Notes under the pieces: generated by a model
Databases searched by the model: none
What the model saw: only the letters and a program-made list of their open reading frames with translations
What the model was told of the DNA's origin: nothing
Made by a program: the position numbers and the translations under genes
Source of the DNA: Planctomycetaceae bacterium
GTDB lineage: Bacteria > Planctomycetota > Planctomycetia > Planctomycetales > Planctomycetaceae
NCBI GenBank assembly: GCA_947463775.1
Contig: CANHVD010000286.1
Location: 1 to 7,202, forward strand
Direction of reading: 5' to 3'
DNA length: 7,202 nt
Shown: positions 1-6,381 of the stretch, in pieces
Layout: each line of letters opens with the position of its first letter
How positions within the stretch are numbered: position 1 is the first letter of the stretch

Positions 1-733
1 CCATTTGGTGAGGGTACTGCCAGACACGAAAGAATGTACTGATGTTTTCAGCCAGCCAGACGAAGAACCCAATCAGCACAAATGAGCACAGGAGAGGCAT
101 TCGGCGATCCCGATCCAATGGGCGAAACACCACCGTGGATCGTGCATAAAGACCTGCAGTGCCGGCAGCCAGATGCCAACGATAATCAGGAATAAAATGG
201 TGCGTGAAAAAGTTGGCGTAGATCAGAATCGCCAGCAGCGTCGCCATCCAGTACGGAGGATGGTGCCGAATTCTGATATCCAGCAGCCGCCATGCCTGAA
301 TGAGATAACTCCCAACCCCCGCATACATGAAACCCGAAAACAGGGGCACTCCACAGATCTTGAACCAGCCCTCATCCGGATAGCTCCAGGATTGAATGTG
401 TTCCGATGTCTTGAAGATTTCCAGACACAATCCGACCAGATGGAATAGACAGATCGCCTTAAGCTCATCCACTGTTTCCAGTCGAGCCCACAGCATCCAC
501 GCCTGAATCATCAGGGCAATCAACAGCAATGCGTCATATCGAGCTATTCCCAACACGCCATCGGAGGGAACGGTAAATACTGCCGCGAAGAACAGAACCA
601 CAAACAGGCATGCTCGCGCTTCTTTCAATCCAAAATACCAGAACTCGATCAGAAATCGCCGCAGGCCGACGAGATCCCCATGAACCGTGGGCTCTCGCAA
701 CTTGACGTCGAAGCGATGAAGAAAATTGCGCAT
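1..733 (-). CDS. DUF817 family integral membrane protein (YoaT-like), C-terminus cut by window edge
   Basis: The reverse strand reads without a stop from an ATG at 733 to the left edge, giving 244 residues; the family is usually somewhat longer, so only a short C-terminal piece should be missing. It is very hydrophobic, with about six or seven membrane segments (roughly residues 41-57, 66-83, 93-106, 130-149, 161-178, 188-203 and 211-229). Family-typical stretches I recognise from memory are LEIFKTSEHIQSWSYPD (104-120), GVPLFSGFMYAGVGSYLIQAW (split across 128-148), NFFTHHFIPDYRW (174-186) and FVLIGFFVWLAENISTFF (218-235). These match DUF817, whose B. subtilis member is YoaT. The biochemical role of the family is not established. 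The conserved His-His, Asp and Trp near a membrane face could bind a ligand or metal, but that is inference. The ATG is the first good start after an in-frame stop near 780; no clear Shine-Dalgarno precedes it. It lies on the same strand as the kinase gene, about 420 bp downstream, so co-transcription is possible but not shown. Confidence 0.9.
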   Translation of the reverse strand, partial: MRNFLHRFDVKLREPTVHGDLVGLRRFLIEFWYFGLKEARACLFVVLFFAAVFTVPSDGVLGIARYDALLLIALMIQAWMLWARLETVDELKAICLFHLVGLCLEIFKTSEHIQSWSYPDEGWFKICGVPLFSGFMYAGVGSYLIQAWRLLDIRIRHHPPYWMATLLAILIYANFFTHHFIPDYRWHLAAGTAGLYARSTVVFRPLDRDRRMPLLCSFVLIGFFVWLAENISTFFRVWQYPHQM

Positions 734-1153
734 GAGACAACTTTGACGCAGGGCAGGGATTCTGGTTCCGCCAGTGCCTTACGTCGAACCAGCGTTTATC
801 GCAAAACGAAACCGGCGATTTTAGCAATGAACGGCTGTTGATCTTTGAACTCAAGGTTCGTTTCGTTTTGAGAAGCAGCCAACTGTCTAATTATCGCCGA
901 ACAAGCCAACGATGACGTCTTCCGCAATCCGCAGCTTTATGATGCACGAAACCCACGCGAGCTCGCGAATGGATTCGTGAGTTTCAGAAACGAACTGCGG
1001 CCAACCGATCAGGCTCGTGGCTCTCATGCTGACAACAGCAATGCCCGATTCGCGCTGAGGAACGGCAATCAAACCGTCATCGTGAACTGGTCTGTGGACA
1101 TGCTCCGCTGGCGAACTCGCAGCGAGCTGGCCTGGCTGGACTCAATTAAACAC
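734..1153. other. Intergenic gap of about 420 bp, no convincing gene
   Basis: Both flanking genes point left. Open frames here are short, lack ribosome-binding sites or overlap the kinase gene antisense. The longest minus-strand frame (887 to about 1141) has no ATG near its beginning and ends with DVIVGLFGDN. It could be a decayed or very small gene, but nothing in it is recognisable. The only clear structure is an inverted repeat at 802-812/860-870. The region presumably holds the promoter of the DUF817 gene; I could not point to convincing -35/-10 boxes. Confidence 0.55.
802..870. repeat. 11-bp perfect inverted repeat with 47-bp spacer
   Basis: CAAAACGAAAC at 802-812 is the exact reverse complement of GTTTCGTTTTG at 860-870. 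The flanking bases (801/871 and 813/859) do not pair, so the arms are exactly 11 bp. It lies 70-137 bp upstream of the DUF817 start. The long spacer suits a pair of half-sites for a DNA-binding protein (or chance) better than an RNA hairpin. There is no run of T after either arm, so it is not a terminator. Confidence 0.45.
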
Positions 1154-2791
1154 TCAACCGGCATTGCATTCGGCCGCCTGCGGTTCCAGTACCTGATTCA
1201 GTACTGCCGCCAGAGAATTCTTTGTGAAAGGCTTTGTCAGGAATACGTCCGGCATATCGGAAATCTGGCTTCCCGATGGACGTTCCGGAGCGTACCCGCT
1301 TACCAGGACGACTGGCACATTGGGACGAATACGAGTTAACTCGCGACGACATTCCCAGCCATCCATTCCGGGCATTCTCAAGTCCATCAGGACAGCGTCA
1401 AATTTCTGATCTGCGGCGAGAAACAGAGAGATTGCCTCGGGCCCGCTTGCCACAGCCTGAACGTCATACCCCATCCGGCACAGAATTAATCTCAACACAT
1501 CTCTCACATCCTGCTCGTCATCAACGACCAGTAATCGAAGAGATTTCCCCTCTGTACCGCCTCGCTTATAAACACCGCTGTCGCTCAATTTTGTGCTTTG
1601 CAATGCAGGCAAAGAGACAACGACGTCCGTCCCGACTCCCAACTGACTGTTGATTCGAATCGTGCCCCCGTGATCACGAATGATTCTCTGAGTACAGGCC
1701 AGCCCCAGTCCCTGACCTTTGGCCTTCGAAGAATAGAATGGTTCAAATACGCGAGGAAGGTCGGCAGCAGAAATCCCGCAGCCGGAGTCCGATACGACAC
1801 ATTCACAGGAAGGGGCGTCAGCCGTTCGATCAGTCACTCTTCGAACATTCAGCCGAATAACTCCGCCACGCTGATTCGCCATCGCCTGGCCTGCATTCAA
1901 AATCAGATTCATAAAGATCTGCTGAATCTGTGAACGATCACCGCGAATCAGAATGTTGGGTTCGTCTGCCAAAAGCTTGATTTCAGCACCGCCCGGCAAC
2001 ACAGAAGAAAGGAGTGGAATCAACTCCCGAATCTCCTGCACCACATCCATTTCAGCGACAGTGCGAAGCTCACGATTGGCAAACGACAAGAGTTGCCCGG
2101 TTAACAGCTTGGCTCGCTGTGTGCCTTCGAGCAGGATGGTTAACGACTCTTCTGCTTCATGATCTTCCGGCAACTGCGTCTTTGCCAGTTCTGCATAACC
2201 TACAATACTGGTCAGGATATTATTAAAGTCATGTGCCACACCGCCCGCGATCAAAGCCAGGTTTTGAAGCTGCTGACCATGACTGGTCATCTCTTGATTG
2301 CGACGGATATTCCAGTGAAGGTAAAAGATCAACGAGGGCAGACAAGCCAGATAAGCCAGGATTGGCAGGAGCCAGTGCTCAACCTGATTCAACACAGCCG
2401 CAAACGCCATCCCAACCAGAAATGTCACGTTCAGGATCGGATAGAGCCAAAAAGCATTTCGGCACAAATGCACGCTGGTCGAATTCGCACTTAATCCCCC
2501 TGCAATGAGGGCCGGGATCCAGACGGCGGGAGTCAGGTGAATCAGAGTCACGCAAACCGCGATATCAAACGGAGGCTGAGTTGGACCGAACCGCGTCAGC
2601 GGCAGAAAGAATTCCAGCAACGCTGCAATTGGCGCAACAACGAACATCAACAGAAGACCCAGCAGAACTCTGTTAGGCCCGACTTCCGGGAACCATAGCG
2701 CTATCAACCCCAGAAAAAAGACGCCGCCAGCGCGCAGTAGAATGGGAACGAATAGACTGGAAGAAGTCAAATTTGGGCCGGACTGTTTCAT
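1154..2791 (-). CDS. Hybrid sensor histidine kinase with multi-TM sensor and C-terminal receiver domain
   Basis: This is a 545-residue membrane sensor kinase that should autophosphorylate on His and pass phosphate to its own receiver Asp. The N-terminus has five predicted membrane helices (about 12-34, 41-63, 76-99, 116-133, 139-158) with no recognisable ligand domain, so the signal is unknown. The dimerisation/phosphoacceptor box is GGVAHDFNNILTSIVGYAEL with His187 (NtrB-like HDFNN type). The ATPase domain shows the N-box MNLILNAGQAM (Asn299), the G1 box DSGCGI (335-340), the F-box FEPFYSSK and the G2 box GQGLGLA (359-365). The receiver domain begins near 418 with acidic VVDDE. Its phosphoacceptor is Asp470 in MDLRMPGMDGWE, followed by the switch Ser498 and Lys520 in FLTKPF. 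There is no DNA-binding output domain, so a separate phosphotransfer protein or regulator is expected elsewhere. The same frame stays open to 3088, but the extra 99 residues are Arg/Cys/Trp/Ser-rich and unlike protein. The ATG at 2791 opens just before the first helix, though with only a weak purine-rich GAAGAA upstream. Confidence 0.93.
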   Translation of the reverse strand: MKQSGPNLTSSSLFVPILLRAGGVFFLGLIALWFPEVGPNRVLLGLLLMFVVAPIAALLEFFLPLTRFGPTQPPFDIAVCVTLIHLTPAVWIPALIAGGLSANSTSVHLCRNAFWLYPILNVTFLVGMAFAAVLNQVEHWLLPILAYLACLPSLIFYLHWNIRRNQEMTSHGQQLQNLALIAGGVAHDFNNILTSIVGYAELAKTQLPEDHEAEESLTILLEGTQRAKLLTGQLLSFANRELRTVAEMDVVQEIRELIPLLSSVLPGGAEIKLLADEPNILIRGDRSQIQQIFMNLILNAGQAMANQRGGVIRLNVRRVTDRTADAPSCECVVSDSGCGISAADLPRVFEPFYSSKAKGQGLGLACTQRIIRDHGGTIRINSQLGVGTDVVVSLPALQSTKLSDSGVYKRGGTEGKSLRLLVVDDEQDVRDVLRLILCRMGYDVQAVASGPEAISLFLAADQKFDAVLMDLRMPGMDGWECRRELTRIRPNVPVVLVSGYAPERPSGSQISDMPDVFLTKPFTKNSLAAVLNQVLEPQAAECNAG

Positions 2792-3223
2792 ATTGGAAGA
2801 GTTCTTCGCAGGCTTCTCATCGTCAGCTAATTTGCGGCAATTGAAGCGAGATGTGAGCCACCTTCGTGCCACAGAAACACCGTGAACGCCAGCAGCCCAC
2901 GAAATGTTGAAAGATCCCGAGCACGAACTCCAGCGGCTCCAAAGATTTTCCAGGATACGGTGTCCAGAGAAATGCGTCCAACAAGACCGTCCTGACATCT
3001 TCAGAACAAAAGTCGAGGCAGGAAAACGTCTTCGATGGGCAATCTGAAGTAGTGAACAATCAACCGAACGACCCGCCTCTTGCAGCATTCAGAATGCATT
3101 TTTCCTAGCAGAAATCGGCCCCGGAGATCCCAAAATTCGCCAGTTTCGCCAATCTCCCGCCAGCAAAGATGAACAGGCCCGACCGGATGAAGACTTAGGT
3201 GTTCACGATCAGACAGTTCCGGG

Positions 3224-3254
3224 CCGCTCTGAATTCACAATCCGAACAGAGCGG
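3224..3254 (+). promoter_or_regulatory. Inverted repeat / hairpin A in the aldehyde dehydrogenase upstream region
   Basis: CCGCTCTG (3224-3231) and CAGAGCGG (3247-3254) are exact reverse complements, giving an 8-bp GC-rich stem with a 15-nt loop. It is followed by TGTATTATTT, which is A/T-rich but not a U-run. It lies about 170 bp before the start codon. It could be an operator, a leader-RNA hairpin, or a weak terminator for an unseen upstream transcript. Confidence 0.45.
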
Positions 3255-3309
3255 TGTATTATTTCGACAAGTTCCCGGACAACGAACAGCAAATGAATTC
3301 GCCACCGTT

Positions 3310-3343
3310 AAAGCGATGACCCATTTTATGGACTCGCTTTTTT
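3310..3343 (+). promoter_or_regulatory. Terminator-like hairpin B (possible attenuator) ahead of aldehyde dehydrogenase
   Basis: The outer stem AAAGCGA (3310-3316) pairs with TCGCTTT (3334-3340). Inside it, a second stem CCAT (3321-3324)/ATGG (3328-3331) closes a TTT loop, with a small internal loop between the two. The 3' arm runs into six T residues (3338-3343). This is the shape of an intrinsic terminator, but the stem is only moderately GC-rich. It sits about 80 bp upstream of the start codon with no gene before it on this strand, so it could act as a transcription attenuator in a leader. The alternative is that transcription starts downstream of it. Confidence 0.4.
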
Positions 3344-3388
3344 GCGTGGGGGAATCTTACTGTCTCGCTGACGTTTCCTTTTTTTCTG

Positions 3389-3402
3389 CGGCATGACTGC
3401 CG
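3389..3402 (+). promoter_or_regulatory. Short hairpin just upstream of the aldehyde dehydrogenase ribosome-binding site
   Basis: CGGCA (3389-3393) pairs with TGCCG (3398-3402) around a TGAC loop, extendable by a G-T pair. It follows a T-rich tract (3379-3385) and ends nine bases before the AGGAG Shine-Dalgarno. It may be a stability element or part of translational control. It is short, so chance is possible. Confidence 0.3.
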
Positions 3403-3411
3403 TCCACCGGT

Positions 3412-3416
3412 AGGAG
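3412..3416 (+). promoter_or_regulatory. Ribosome-binding site of aldehyde dehydrogenase
   Basis: AGGAG lies seven bases before the ATG at 3424, an ideal Shine-Dalgarno spacing that fixes the start. No other start nearby in this frame has such a site. Confidence 0.85.
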
Positions 3417-3423
3417 ATTCCTG

Positions 3424-4932
3424 ATGTCGACATCTTCAATTGAGCGAACAAATGCGATCGCTCCGGCTGTAGCCAAGTTTTTGGCGACACCCCTGCACAA
3501 GTCTTTTGTTGGTGGCCGCTGGGTTGAAGCCGCAGACGGTCAGGCTTTTGATGTTCTTGATCCTGGTTCAGGCGAGAAGATCGCGACAGTCACCAGTCTC
3601 AAGAAGGCTGATGTCGACAAAGCCGTAGACATCGCGGTTGATGCCTTCCATAACAGTGGCTGGGCGAAAATGCAGGTGGCGGAACGAGCTGCTTGTTTGC
3701 ATCGAATTGCGGATGCCGTTGAAGCCCGAAAAGCTGAGTTCGCAACCGTTGAAGCTCTTGACTGCGGCAAAATCTACGACCAGGCACTGGGCGATGTGCA
3801 GAACTTCATCGATACGTTCCGTTACTTCGCGGATCTGTCGCAAGCAGTTAACTACCGCCAGGTCATTGCCGTCAAGAATCATGAAGCCTGGGTCAGCCGT
3901 CAGGCCTGGGGTGCGTGTGGTTTCATTATTCCCTGGAACTTCCCGTTCCTGTTGGCTGGCTGGGGGTTGGCTCCGGCATTAGCAGCAGGGAATACATGCG
4001 TGCTGAAACCAGCCGAAGATACTCCGCTGTCAGCACTGTACTTATGCCATGTGATTCAGGAACTGGAACTGCTTCCAAACGGCGTGCTTAACGTTGTCAC
4101 TGGTTTGGGCGAAACTGCGGGAGCTGCGGTATCGCAGAATCCGAAATTCCGCCGCATGAGCTTTACTGGCTCTCCAGAAGTTGGCCGCATGGTTGCTGAG
4201 GCTGCCGGCCGAAATCTGATCCCGGTCAAGTGTGAGCTTGGCGGCAAGGGAGCTGCGGTCATTTTCAACGACGTAGATGTCCAGGAAACAGCAGAGAAGC
4301 TGGTTCAAGCCATCACATTCCACAGCGGACAGGTTTGCTGTGATGCCACTCGCTGGTTGATTCAACGCGACATCTATGATGATCTGGTCGATGAGTGTAT
4401 CACACGGATGAAGTCGGTTCAGATCGGCTATCAGATGGATGGCTCATCACAAATGGGTCCTCTGGTGAACAGCAAGCAGCGATCCCGCGTGCTAAGCTAT
4501 CTCCAGAAGGGTGTTGCTGACGGAGCAGATCTGATTTTGGAAGGTGGAGCAGCCGAAATCCCAGGCAAGAAGGGATTCTATGTGAAGCCGGCACTGCTTG
4601 CTGGCTCTCTAAACAATGTGGCGGCTCGCGAAGAGATCTTTGGACCCGTCGCCTTTATCGCTCCATTTGCCAGCGAAGAAGAAGGCATCCGGCTGGCTAA
4701 CGATACTGATTACGGTCTCGGCAACAGCGTATGGTCGAAAGACCTGCAGCGCTGTGCTCGCGTTGCGGAAGCGTTTATCTCCGGCAACGGCTGGATCAAT
4801 GCTCACAACGTTATTGTCCACGGAGTACCATACGGCGGGGTTGGCAAGAGCGGAATGGGCGGCGGCGTCGTCAGCCCGGACACTCTGAACGACTACCTGC
4901 GTCCGATCTCTGTGGTTCGACCGCTGAAATAG
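3424..4932 (+). CDS. NAD(P)-dependent aldehyde dehydrogenase (ALDH superfamily)
   Basis: This 502-residue cytosolic enzyme is full length for the family (about 480-505) and should oxidise an aldehyde to its carboxylate with NAD(P)+. The N-terminal segment has FVGGRWVEA (28-36). The cofactor site is seen as FIIPWNFPF (167-175, Asn171), LKPAEDTP (194-201, Lys195 region) and FTGSPEVGR (247-255). The general base is Glu271 in CELGGKG. The catalytic nucleophile is Cys305 in SGQVCCDATR, with a second Cys right after it. EEIFGP (403-408) contacts the nicotinamide ribose, and the C-terminal PYGGVGKSG (469-477) is the usual oligomerisation/closing motif. Two places depart from the common pattern: the usual GGKSP reads GGKGAA (273-278), and the usual SG-x-GRE after the C-terminal motif reads SGMGGG. 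The substrate therefore cannot be assigned; betaine-aldehyde-like or other small aldehydes are guesses. The gene stands alone, with a strong ribosome-binding site, a structured leader and its own terminator. Confidence 0.96.
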   Translation: MSTSSIERTNAIAPAVAKFLATPLHKSFVGGRWVEAADGQAFDVLDPGSGEKIATVTSLKKADVDKAVDIAVDAFHNSGWAKMQVAERAACLHRIADAVEARKAEFATVEALDCGKIYDQALGDVQNFIDTFRYFADLSQAVNYRQVIAVKNHEAWVSRQAWGACGFIIPWNFPFLLAGWGLAPALAAGNTCVLKPAEDTPLSALYLCHVIQELELLPNGVLNVVTGLGETAGAAVSQNPKFRRMSFTGSPEVGRMVAEAAGRNLIPVKCELGGKGAAVIFNDVDVQETAEKLVQAITFHSGQVCCDATRWLIQRDIYDDLVDECITRMKSVQIGYQMDGSSQMGPLVNSKQRSRVLSYLQKGVADGADLILEGGAAEIPGKKGFYVKPALLAGSLNNVAAREEIFGPVAFIAPFASEEEGIRLANDTDYGLGNSVWSKDLQRCARVAEAFISGNGWINAHNVIVHGVPYGGVGKSGMGGGVVSPDTLNDYLRPISVVRPLK

Positions 4933-4963
4933 AGAGCGATAGTTCTCAACTGAAGTTGTTCGA

Positions 4964-4993
4964 CGGCACTCCAGCAATGGAGTGCCGTTTTTT
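4964..4993 (+). terminator. Strong intrinsic terminator after aldehyde dehydrogenase
   Basis: CGGCACTCC (4964-4972) pairs perfectly with GGAGTGCCG (4979-4987) around an AGCAAT loop and is followed by six T (4988-4993). It lies 31 bp after the stop codon. The GC-rich 9-bp stem plus T-tract is a textbook Rho-independent terminator, so the enzyme gene is very likely the end of its transcript. Confidence 0.92.
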
Positions 4994-5093
4994 GTTGAGT
5001 TCATGATTGATTTGAAAAGTAACCCGACAGCGTTTTGAAAATGGTGTCTGGAACTTTGAAGGCGGACTGAAACACCACGAGTATGAGCTTCTG

Positions 5094-5130
5094 AAAAGTT
5101 GCAGTCCACGGATTCATGTTTCCTGCAACT
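5094..5130 (-). terminator. Probable terminator of the 130-residue membrane protein gene
   Basis: AGTTGCAG (5097-5104) and CTGCAACT (5123-5130) form an exact 8-bp inverted repeat with an 18-base loop. Read on the minus strand it starts 14 bp after the stop codon at 5145 and its 3' arm runs into TTTTC. The T-run is short and the loop long, so it is a moderate rather than strong terminator; its position relative to the gene is the main argument. Confidence 0.5.
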
Positions 5131-5144
5131 CATTCAGCGCGCGA

Positions 5145-5537
5145 TTACGACAACATCAATCTGTCATCTTCCCGGACTTCCTCGGCAGCCGGAGCCTCTA
5201 CAACGGAACTTACACTCGACGGAGCCTGCGGCACATCTTCCAGTCGAACCAGAGCACCAACCAGAGTGCCCAAAGGCAACAGCTCCGTCCCGGGTATCGT
5301 GCAGTAAACCCCCGCAACCAACGCGCAGATGAGGCTGGCATTCGTCTCCAGTCGAAGGCTGCGTGCAAGCCAATATCCGGCTGCCGCTCCTATCGGAAAC
5401 CCCAGCGCGAGTCCAACCGGACCAAACGTGACAAAATCAACCGCATCAATAATCAGCCCCGCGCCGACAGGCCCGAAAGCATAGTTGTAGCGAGAAAGCT
5501 TTCGCGATGGGGACTGATGTTTTTCCGGTTCCGACAT
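5145..5537 (-). CDS. Small membrane protein of unknown function (130 aa)
   Basis: I do not recognise the family. The protein begins with a polar, basic segment (residues 1-18). A hydrophobic Gly/Ala-rich region follows (about 20-58), in which FGPVG occurs twice (21-25 and 38-42), and then a second hydrophobic region (about 68-97) containing GVYCTIPGTELLPLGTLVGA. It ends in a polar tail rich in Glu, Ala and Ser (100-130). Two to four membrane segments with short turns are likely, which fits a small inner-membrane protein. The start at 5537 is chosen because GGAG at 5546-5549 lies eight bases upstream of this ATG. The frame stays open to 5630, but that extension has no ribosome-binding site. 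The gene is alone on its strand, divergent from the adenosyltransferase gene and convergent with the aldehyde dehydrogenase. Coding quality supports a real gene; its function is unknown. Confidence 0.77.
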   Translation of the reverse strand: MSEPEKHQSPSRKLSRYNYAFGPVGAGLIIDAVDFVTFGPVGLALGFPIGAAAGYWLARSLRLETNASLICALVAGVYCTIPGTELLPLGTLVGALVRLEDVPQAPSSVSSVVEAPAAEEVREDDRLMLS

Positions 5538-5545
5538 AAGGAATT

Positions 5546-5549
5546 CTCC
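5546..5549 (-). promoter_or_regulatory. Ribosome-binding site fixing the start of the 130-aa membrane protein
   Basis: Read on the minus strand, GGAG is followed by eight bases and then the ATG at 5537. It supports this start over the longer open frame that reaches 5630. Confidence 0.7.
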
Positions 5550-5787
5550 AGTGCGTTGTTGGACGAAACATCCTTCAACCAACACCGCGAAACGGTGGAG
5601 GCCGCCAATGGGATCATCAGAATATGCCAATTTGGCAACAGTTCGTGAAGAGGCCGCATGAAATCCTTAACTCAAGCCCTATGATTTGCCGGTGTAATTC
5701 AATTCATGAAATCTGCTGCGAAAACTTAACTTTGGCTCTTCATTAATGCCGTCAGGTTAAATCGCAGCCTGGAAAACAGAGCGCATC

Positions 5788-6381
5788 ATGGTTCATATCG
5801 ACAGAATTTATACTCGCAGCGGCGATGAAGGCCAAACCGGACTTGGGAGCGGAGAAAGAGTTCCCAAGGTACATGCTCGCATCATCGCAGGAGGCTCAGT
5901 TGACGAAACCAATAGCGCAATTGGACTTGCTCTGGCTCATGGCCCCGGAGAAGAAATCAGTACGGTGTTGACGGCTTTACAGCAATTTCTGTTCGACCTC
6001 GGTGCGGATCTCTGTGTGCCGAAACCTGAGAACGAACCGGATCCGCTGCCGAATCGGATAAGTCAGGACCATGTCAAAAAACTGGAGCGACTAATCGATC
6101 ACTTTTCGGCTCACGTTGGACCACTCACGAGTTTCGTCCTGCCCGGAGGAAACCTGTCAGCCGCTGCACTGCATCTCGCCAGAAGTATTTGCCGTCGTGC
6201 GGAGATTGATGTTCTTCGGCTCCATGCAACAACACCGATTAATCCGTCACTGCTGATCAGCCTGAATCGACTTTCCGATCTACTTTTTGTGCTGGCACGA
6301 GCAACAAACAATAACGGACTCACGGACGTGTTGTGGAGACCGGGGCAAGGGCTGATGAATCTTCCCCACGATGATGCATGA
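5788..6381 (+). CDS. pduO: PduO-type ATP:cob(I)alamin adenosyltransferase
   Basis: This 197-residue cytosolic enzyme, normally a trimer, transfers the adenosyl group of ATP to cob(I)alamin to make coenzyme B12 (adenosylcobalamin). The N-terminal ATP-binding loop is IYTRSGDEGQTGLGSGERV (7-25), matching the family's YT-K-TGD-G-T-L-GGER pattern. VDETNSAIG (38-46) corresponds to the usual VDELNSxLG, and FLFDLGADLCVP (67-78) is also typical. VLPGG (117-121), ALHLARSICRRAE (127-139, with the ATP-contacting Arg residues) and LNRLSDLLFVLAR (159-171) complete the signature. The usual Tyr in AYG-x-VDE is Gly here (AGGSVDE), a modest departure. The length is normal. The start has only a weak purine-rich sequence upstream, but the family N-terminus begins within a few residues of it. 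No cobalamin riboswitch is visible in the 157 bp upstream. No B12-dependent enzyme or B12 synthesis gene is adjacent, so the context does not say which mutase or reductase uses the product. The 3' end overlaps the convergent gene by 62 bp. Confidence 0.96.
   Translation: MVHIDRIYTRSGDEGQTGLGSGERVPKVHARIIAGGSVDETNSAIGLALAHGPGEEISTVLTALQQFLFDLGADLCVPKPENEPDPLPNRISQDHVKKLERLIDHFSAHVGPLTSFVLPGGNLSAAALHLARSICRRAEIDVLRLHATTPINPSLLISLNRLSDLLFVLARATNNNGLTDVLWRPGQGLMNLPHDDA

Larger units (their letters stand above)
2792..3423. other. Divergent 632-bp intergenic region between kinase and aldehyde dehydrogenase
   Basis: The region separates two genes transcribed away from each other, so it should hold both promoters. 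The left part (2792-3120) has open frames in both directions, but their translations have biased, protein-unlike composition and no start signals. The right part (3220-3420) holds three hairpin-forming segments and two T-rich tracts directly ahead of the aldehyde dehydrogenase, listed separately. No promoter boxes were clear enough to call. Confidence 0.6.

Noticed and set aside
977..1339. 120-codon plus-strand frame
   Set aside because: Its second half is antisense to the receiver domain of the kinase, it starts at GTG without a ribosome-binding site, and it contains no recognisable motif.
2904..3047. 47-codon plus-strand frame in the divergent region
   Set aside because: It starts with ATG, but no Shine-Dalgarno precedes it and the highly basic, Gln-rich translation has no recognisable feature.
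2792..3088. N-terminal extension of the kinase by 99 residues (start at 3088)
   Set aside because: The added residues are rich in Arg, Cys, Trp and Ser, contain no domain or membrane pattern and lack a start signal; the ATG at 2791 opens right before the first membrane helix.
3199..3396. 65-codon plus-strand frame just before the aldehyde dehydrogenase, starting with GTG
   Set aside because: No ribosome-binding site, composition unlike a protein, and it runs through three hairpins; more likely leader or intergenic DNA.
4609..5133. 174-codon minus-strand frame
   Set aside because: Antisense to the 3' end of the aldehyde dehydrogenase and running across its terminator; a typical shadow frame.
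5538..5630. Longer start for the 130-residue membrane protein
   Set aside because: The ATG at 5537 has GGAG at ideal spacing while the upstream start at 5630 has none, and the extra residues are not membrane-like.
5631..5787. Cobalamin riboswitch upstream of the adenosyltransferase gene
   Set aside because: Only 157 bp separate the divergent genes, and I see neither the conserved B12-box-like sequence nor a suitable set of stems.
3424..6381. Microcompartment or B12-dependent diol/ethanolamine locus, because an aldehyde dehydrogenase and a PduO-type enzyme are close
   Set aside because: The dehydrogenase is a classical ALDH with GQVCCDATR, not a CoA-acylating PduP type; there are no shell proteins or diol dehydratase genes, and the two genes are separated by a terminator and an opposing gene.
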